Assembly (NCBI GenBank): GCA_019115705.1
Contig: DXDB01000136.1
Span: 1 to 35,589 of the forward strand
DNA length: 35,589 bases
Direction: 5' to 3'
From: Candidatus Tetragenococcus pullicola
GTDB lineage: Bacteria > Bacillota > Bacilli > Lactobacillales > Enterococcaceae
Below are positions 31,731 to 35,589 of the stretch, piece by piece. Position 1 is the first letter of the stretch. Each line of letters opens with the position of its first letter. The notes under the pieces are model-generated. The model saw only the letters and a program-made list of their open reading frames with translations. It was not told where the DNA came from and did no database searches. The position numbers and the translations under genes are program-made.

Positions 31731-33635
31731 TTACCAAATATGCACGCGATCTTCTGGTGCCCGATACATCGGATCATCTTCACCAATCGCATAAGTCGTA
31801 AAGAAATCATCCAAGTTTTGTAACTGAACATTTGCTCGCAGTTTAGCGGGAGCATGGACATCAATAGAAAGCAATAATTGTTGGTATTGTTCTTTGGCTT
31901 TCGTTCGCCAAATCCGTGCCCAATTTGTGAAGAAGGCGTCCAGATCTACATCGTCTTCTTTTTTGGCAGCTTCCAAGGCACAGCTTAGACCTCCAGCATC
32001 AGCAATATTTTCTGAGACAGTAAGTTTGCCATTGACCTTGCTACCAGCAATCGGAAGTCCTTCAAATTCGCTAATCATGTCTTCAGCTAATTTTTCAAAA
32101 TGTGCTAAATCGCCGTCTGTCCACCAATTATTCAAGTTACCATATTCATCAAATTTGGCCCCATTATTATCAAACGCATGGGAAATTTCATGGGCGATTA
32201 CCGCACCGATTCCTCCATAGTTGGCACTAGAAGATTGGTCAAGACTGTAAAAAGGAGCTTGTAAGATAGCGGCTGGAAAGACAATGATATTTAGTGAACC
32301 ACTGTAATAAGCATTTACCATGCAAGCAGGCATTTCCCATTCGTCACGATCGACGGGTTGCTTGAATTTTTTATAATTGGCTTCGATAGCTAAACGAGTA
32401 AAGTGACGGATATTTCCAACTAGTGTTCCGCCTTGTTCGGCTGTTTTTGTTAGATAAGAATCATAAACAGCAGGAATTTTATCTGGATAACCAACATGGA
32501 CTGCAATTTTATTTAATTTCAAAATAGCTTTATCGCGTGTTTCTTCAGTTAACCATTCATTGTGGGACAAGCGATTTTTGTAAACATCGACCATGGTAGA
32601 AACCATATGTTTGACATCTTCTTTTGCAGTTTCTCCAAAATAGGTTTTCCCATAGAAAAGACCGACCACTTGGCTGAAGGCATTTAACGCAAGGTGATAC
32701 GCAGCTTTTTCTTGTGAAGCCGCTTCGTCGATACCGGATAAGTAACGCGAATAAGTTCCACCCATCTGACGCAAATCTTCTGTCAGATATTTTGTATAAG
32801 CCAAGATTGTTTGAATGTACATCCAGCTTTTCATTAAAGGTAGATAATCTTCTGAGACAAATTCATGGAAGGCTTCAAAATAAGCTGGTTCGGTCACGAT
32901 GACTTTTTCAACGGGTAAGGAGACAATCCCGTCCAAAGCTTTTTGAAAATCGAATTGATCCGAATAAGCCAACACATCTTTTATGTCACGAGGATTGTAC
33001 ATCAGGCTGTAATCGGCGCTTTCTTCGGCACTTTTGACATGAGGAGCCAAGGCACGATCGAAAGCTAGGGCTTGTTCAGCGATTGTTTCAGCTTCTGAAC
33101 GAGTATGTCCCATTTTTTTCATGACTTGGACAGCCATATCAAAAAAGACTTGCAACATCGCTTCGGCTTGTTCGTTTTCTCCTTCATAATAGGTTTTGTC
33201 TGGTAAAATCAAAGAAGTCGGGTCTAAATACAAGGCATTTTCACTTGTGTTTTTCATATCCGCATCGACATAAAAATGAAAAGGTAACGGCAAACCTTCT
33301 TTGATCCATTCTGGTAATTGATTGTTTAAATCTTCAAAATTTTCCAAAGAAATGATGCGTGTCAATAAATCTTGAATCGGTTGTGCCCCTTGTTCTTGGC
33401 GACTTTCATAGTCTTGGGCTAATCGATAAAATTCAACAGCATCTTGCATTCGGCCTTCAGGAATTTCCTTGGTACCACTTGCCATTTCTTTAAAGTCACT
33501 CATTAAGAGAGTGTCAATTTCTTCAACTAAATCTTGAAAACCACCCGTCGCAGGCTTGTCACTTGGAATGACGGCTGTTTTCACCCAGTCTCCATTAATT
33601 GCTTCATAAAAATCTTGTTTTTTCAAATCTGTCAT
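31731..33635 (-). CDS. pepO: M13-family zinc endopeptidase PepO
   Basis: This 634-residue neprilysin-type oligopeptidase has the zinc motif HEISH (482-486) within AHEISHAFDNNGAKFD, the third ligand in ENIADAGG (542-549), the substrate-binding NAYY, and the C-terminal VHIW ending typical of M13 enzymes. No signal peptide is present, as for cytoplasmic PepO of lactic acid bacteria, so it probably trims imported oligopeptides. The ATG at 33635 is preceded by GGAGTG; the longer track start (33686) runs into the upstream gene region without a ribosome site. It lies 47 nt after the GNAT gene on the same strand and may be co-transcribed. Confidence 0.95.
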   Translation of the reverse strand: MTDLKKQDFYEAINGDWVKTAVIPSDKPATGGFQDLVEEIDTLLMSDFKEMASGTKEIPEGRMQDAVEFYRLAQDYESRQEQGAQPIQDLLTRIISLENFEDLNNQLPEWIKEGLPLPFHFYVDADMKNTSENALYLDPTSLILPDKTYYEGENEQAEAMLQVFFDMAVQVMKKMGHTRSEAETIAEQALAFDRALAPHVKSAEESADYSLMYNPRDIKDVLAYSDQFDFQKALDGIVSLPVEKVIVTEPAYFEAFHEFVSEDYLPLMKSWMYIQTILAYTKYLTEDLRQMGGTYSRYLSGIDEAASQEKAAYHLALNAFSQVVGLFYGKTYFGETAKEDVKHMVSTMVDVYKNRLSHNEWLTEETRDKAILKLNKIAVHVGYPDKIPAVYDSYLTKTAEQGGTLVGNIRHFTRLAIEANYKKFKQPVDRDEWEMPACMVNAYYSGSLNIIVFPAAILQAPFYSLDQSSSANYGGIGAVIAHEISHAFDNNGAKFDEYGNLNNWWTDGDLAHFEKLAEDMISEFEGLPIAGSKVNGKLTVSENIADAGGLSCALEAAKKEDDVDLDAFFTNWARIWRTKAKEQYQQLLLSIDVHAPAKLRANVQLQNLDDFFTTYAIGEDDPMYRAPEDRVHIW

Positions 33636-33682
33636 TGTTTTCACACTCCATTCAATTTTTAATGATACACCAACCCGTCTTG

Positions 33683-34216
33683 TCAATCAATTTTACTTCG
33701 CCATTCGGACTGTAAAAGGCCGTAATCATAAATGTCATACCATGTTCCCTCATGAAAAAAAGCTTGACGATTAATACCTTCACGAATAAAACCAAGAGAT
33801 TCATAGACATGAATAGCTGGCATATTGTTTGCATTAACGGACAAATTAATTTTGTGTAATCCGAGATGGTCAAAAGCAAAGCGCAATAAACATTGGATAG
33901 CTTCACTACCATAGCCTTTTCCCCGGTTTTCTTTTGCAGGAATGCCAATTCCTAATTCTCCGCGACGGTTTTTAAGTAAAACGTCAGACAAGGAAATAAA
34001 ACCAATAAGGGAATCGTCTGAAATTTTACGAATCGTATAATGAAAGTCTTCATTACTTTCAGAGTTGTCAAACATCTTTTCCCAATCTTTTTTTTGGAAA
34101 GGGTGAAAAACATCATAACTGATGCCTTCAGCAAAAGCTTCGTCCCATTGCCATTTAGTAAATAAATCGCTATCACCCTCGCGAAGTTCTGCCAGATAAA
34201 CTTTCTTTTCTTTCAT
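33683..34216 (-). CDS. GNAT-family N-acetyltransferase (RimJ/RimL type)
   Basis: A 177-residue cytoplasmic enzyme. The acetyl-CoA-binding loop is ENRGKGYGSEAI, with GELGIGIPA before it and VYESLGFIREGINRQAFF after it, the pattern of the RimJ/RimL and SpeG-like branch. The acceptor substrate cannot be deduced. The ATG at 34216 is supported by AAAGGGAG; the track start at 34249 has none. It is followed 47 nt later by pepO with no terminator between, so one transcript is likely. Confidence 0.85.
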   Translation of the reverse strand: MKEKKVYLAELREGDSDLFTKWQWDEAFAEGISYDVFHPFQKKDWEKMFDNSESNEDFHYTIRKISDDSLIGFISLSDVLLKNRRGELGIGIPAKENRGKGYGSEAIQCLLRFAFDHLGLHKINLSVNANNMPAIHVYESLGFIREGINRQAFFHEGTWYDIYDYGLLQSEWRSKID

Positions 34217-34336
34217 AAGTATCTCCCTTTTAATAAGTCGCTTTCTCAAATTGTAGCATACGGAAAATAAAAAGGAACAGTAAATTGGAGAAAGTCGTTT
34301 TTGAATGTCTTTTTTTCGCAGAACTATACGACAGAT

Positions 34337-34373
34337 CTATTTGACCAAACAAACGAAATCCCATGTCCAAGAA
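34337..34373 (+). repeat. Lone, decayed type B 41-bp repeat unit
   Basis: CTATTTGACCA, then GAAATCCCATGTCCAAGAA, aligns with type B units of array 3 with a single-nucleotide length difference and a few substitutions. It lies on the same strand as all other units. Confidence 0.65.
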
Positions 34374-34500
34374 AAAATTCCAATAACTGAAATAGCCGAT
34401 AAGCTTTTAACTTGAATTTTCTGATAGAACTTAATTAGTTGATTAGAAAACGAACGGTGACCATAAGACGTAAGGTGCAGTTTACCTCACTCGTTATTAG

Positions 34501-34529
34501 TTGACCTTACAACAAATGTTGGTTATATT
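34501..34529 (+). promoter_or_regulatory. Promoter of the C39-like gene
   Basis: TTGACC (34501-34506) and TATATT (34524-34529) are spaced by exactly 17 nt, 31 nt upstream of the start codon. Confidence 0.7.
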
Positions 34530-34560
34530 AAAATTACTAGAAAGGGACGGTGGGTAAAAA

Positions 34561-35106
34561 ATGATAACGAAAAAGGACCGATGGATTGGTATTTCTGAAG
34601 ATCGTTTTAAAAATTATCAAAACTGGACCACACCAAGTGGCTATTTATGTGGTACGCATGCGGCGACCGTTTTATTGGCTTATTATCAAGATTTTATTGA
34701 CGAGTCACTTATTCCTAACTATATCCGTAAGAAAAATAGTCGCCAGTATCAAACGCTTAGTCATTTTTTACAAGCTTTTATTCAGCCATACGATTTCCCG
34801 ACGACTTCTTTTCAAGTCAGCCATGGCTTATCCAAGTATTTTTGTCTAACTAAAAAACCATTAAGAGCGCGTATGACCATGGTTGGTGGTTGGCAACGAG
34901 CAGTAAAACGCATAGATGAAGGAAAGCCGGTCATTGTGGGTGTTTTAAAAATTTTAGGGAGCACTTATGGCAATCATTGGGTCACAGCTTACGCCTATAT
35001 GGAAACGTCAAATGGCCAACGTTACTTAAAAGTTCACGATAATTGGGGGAATTATAATAAAATCATTCCAGCCAAGTGGATCAACGGGACTGTTTCTTTG
35101 CCTTAA
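34561..35106 (+). CDS. C39-like papain-fold protein without secretion signal
   Basis: This 181-residue protein carries a probable papain-like catalytic set: Cys30 in SGYLCGTHAATVLLAYY, His139 in GNHWVTAYAY and Asp160/Asn161 in KVHDNWGN. This matches peptidase C39-like proteins (bacteriocin-leader and similar proteases), but as a stand-alone domain. No signal peptide, membrane segment or ABC partner is present, so it should act in the cytoplasm or be released by another route. The middle region (about 45-105) is unusual and unrecognised. The ribosome site (AGAAAGGGACGG) is moderate. The gene is single, and its substrate is unknown. Confidence 0.65.
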   Translation: MITKKDRWIGISEDRFKNYQNWTTPSGYLCGTHAATVLLAYYQDFIDESLIPNYIRKKNSRQYQTLSHFLQAFIQPYDFPTTSFQVSHGLSKYFCLTKKPLRARMTMVGGWQRAVKRIDEGKPVIVGVLKILGSTYGNHWVTAYAYMETSNGQRYLKVHDNWGNYNKIIPAKWINGTVSLP

Positions 35107-35174
35107 TACGAAAAAAAATAAACGAAAGGCAAAAAATGTGCTAAAATAAAGGAAAAGTGAATGGGGAGGCTAAC

Positions 35175-35589
35175 ATGGTTGAGAAAAAAGCACCAATAAA
35201 ATTTTTTAGTTTAAATGGAAATCATCCTTTGGCAGAAAATATTGCACATGCCTTTGGAACAGAATTAGGAAAATGCGGGATCAAAAAATTTAGCGATGGG
35301 GAAATCGCTATTAATATAGAAGAAAGTGTTCGTGGGGTTCATACTTTCTTGATCCAATCAACCAATCAGCCTGTCAATGATTATTACATGGAGTTACTGA
35401 TTATGATCGATGCCATGAAACGAGCAAGCGCTGCGACAGTCAATGTTGTTTTGCCATACTATGCCTATGCTAGACAAGATCGTACTGCACATCCGCATGA
35501 ACCAATCACGGCTAAGTTGATTGCCAATATGCTGCAAGAAGCAGGGGCAACACGTATTTTGACGCTTGATTTACATGCGGTACAAGTTC
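35175..35589 (+). CDS. prs: Ribose-phosphate pyrophosphokinase, N-terminal part (cut by window edge)
   Basis: The first 138 codons of a PRPP synthetase, open to the right edge and therefore missing from the ORF track. [43 protein letters not shown] and [10 protein letters not shown] are family landmarks. The ATP-site stretch [12 protein letters not shown] and DLHAVQ differ from the commonest RKARSREPITAK and DLHAGQ, as in the second prs paralogue carried by many Lactobacillales. So this may be that paralogue rather than the main enzyme (inference). GGGGAGG precedes the ATG. Confidence 0.9.
   Translation, partial: MVEKKAPIKFFSLNGNHPLAENIAHAFGTELGKCGIKKFSDGEIAINIEESVRGVHTFLIQSTNQPVNDYYMELLIMIDAMKRASAATVNVVLPYYAYARQDRTAHPHEPITAKLIANMLQEAGATRILTLDLHAVQV

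Larger units (their letters stand above)
34217..34560. other. Divergent intergenic region with a lone type B repeat unit
   Basis: The 344-bp gap contains a decayed 41-bp repeat unit (34337-34373) and the promoter of the following gene. The sequence between (34374-34500) shows AACGAACGGTG and CTCACTCGTT as a loose dyad, but no gene. Confidence 0.5.

Noticed and set aside
33652-33948. Minus-strand ORF of 98 aa inside the GNAT gene
   Set aside because: It is a frame-shifted shadow of the acetyltransferase gene, which has the conserved motifs and the ribosome site.

Overview
The window is a low-GC Gram-positive (Bacillota) chromosome segment. AGGAGG-type ribosome sites, a Mga-type regulator, the bifunctional RelA, Dtd, PrmA, PepO and the gene order nudF / small membrane protein / mtnN point to Lactobacillales, most likely Enterococcus or a close Enterococcaceae relative. 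The species cannot be resolved from the sequence alone. No rRNA, tRNA, CRISPR array or prophage was seen.

Layout. The left edge holds the N-terminus of an IS30-like transposase. A Mga-family regulator (397-1809) and a convergent DUF1576 membrane protein (2082-3419) follow. Divergent from the latter is a three-gene cluster (3662-6654) that looks like a stripped-down RNF complex: RnfC, RnfD with an intact flavin-attachment motif, and one divergent RnfA/RnfE-type protein. A small unknown gene (6828-7175) and a repeat array lead to an alkyl-base DNA glycosylase, a DUF3013 protein and prmA. Then come relA-dtd, behind a promoter and leader that contains an intrinsic terminator. Next is an operon of FtsX-like permease, ABC ATPase and a membrane-anchored PASTA protein. 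It is followed by ogt, ATP-dependent PEP carboxykinase with a probable CcpA site, an AraC regulator and a heterodimeric ABC exporter. The right third holds a phosphohexomutase and an amino-acid permease, xpaC-telA on the minus strand, nudF / MacP-like / mtnN, pepO and a GNAT acetyltransferase on the minus strand, a C39-like cysteine-protease-fold protein, and the start of a PRPP synthetase gene running off the right edge.

The most unusual feature is non-coding. Three intergenic tandem arrays (7469-7692, 24309-24489, 31363-31653) and at least two lone units (near 2005 and 34337) are built on exactly 41-bp units. Two sequence types exist (called A and B here), and they look unrelated at first sight. 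Both share one scaffold, TGTCCA-N12-TGGCCA-N17, and all units lie on the same strand. Both A arrays end in a decayed B unit. The hexamers are near-complementary, so A units fold over the 12-nt spacer and B units over the 17-nt spacer. I know of no described element with this architecture. It and the minimal RNF cluster are the best candidates for something new.
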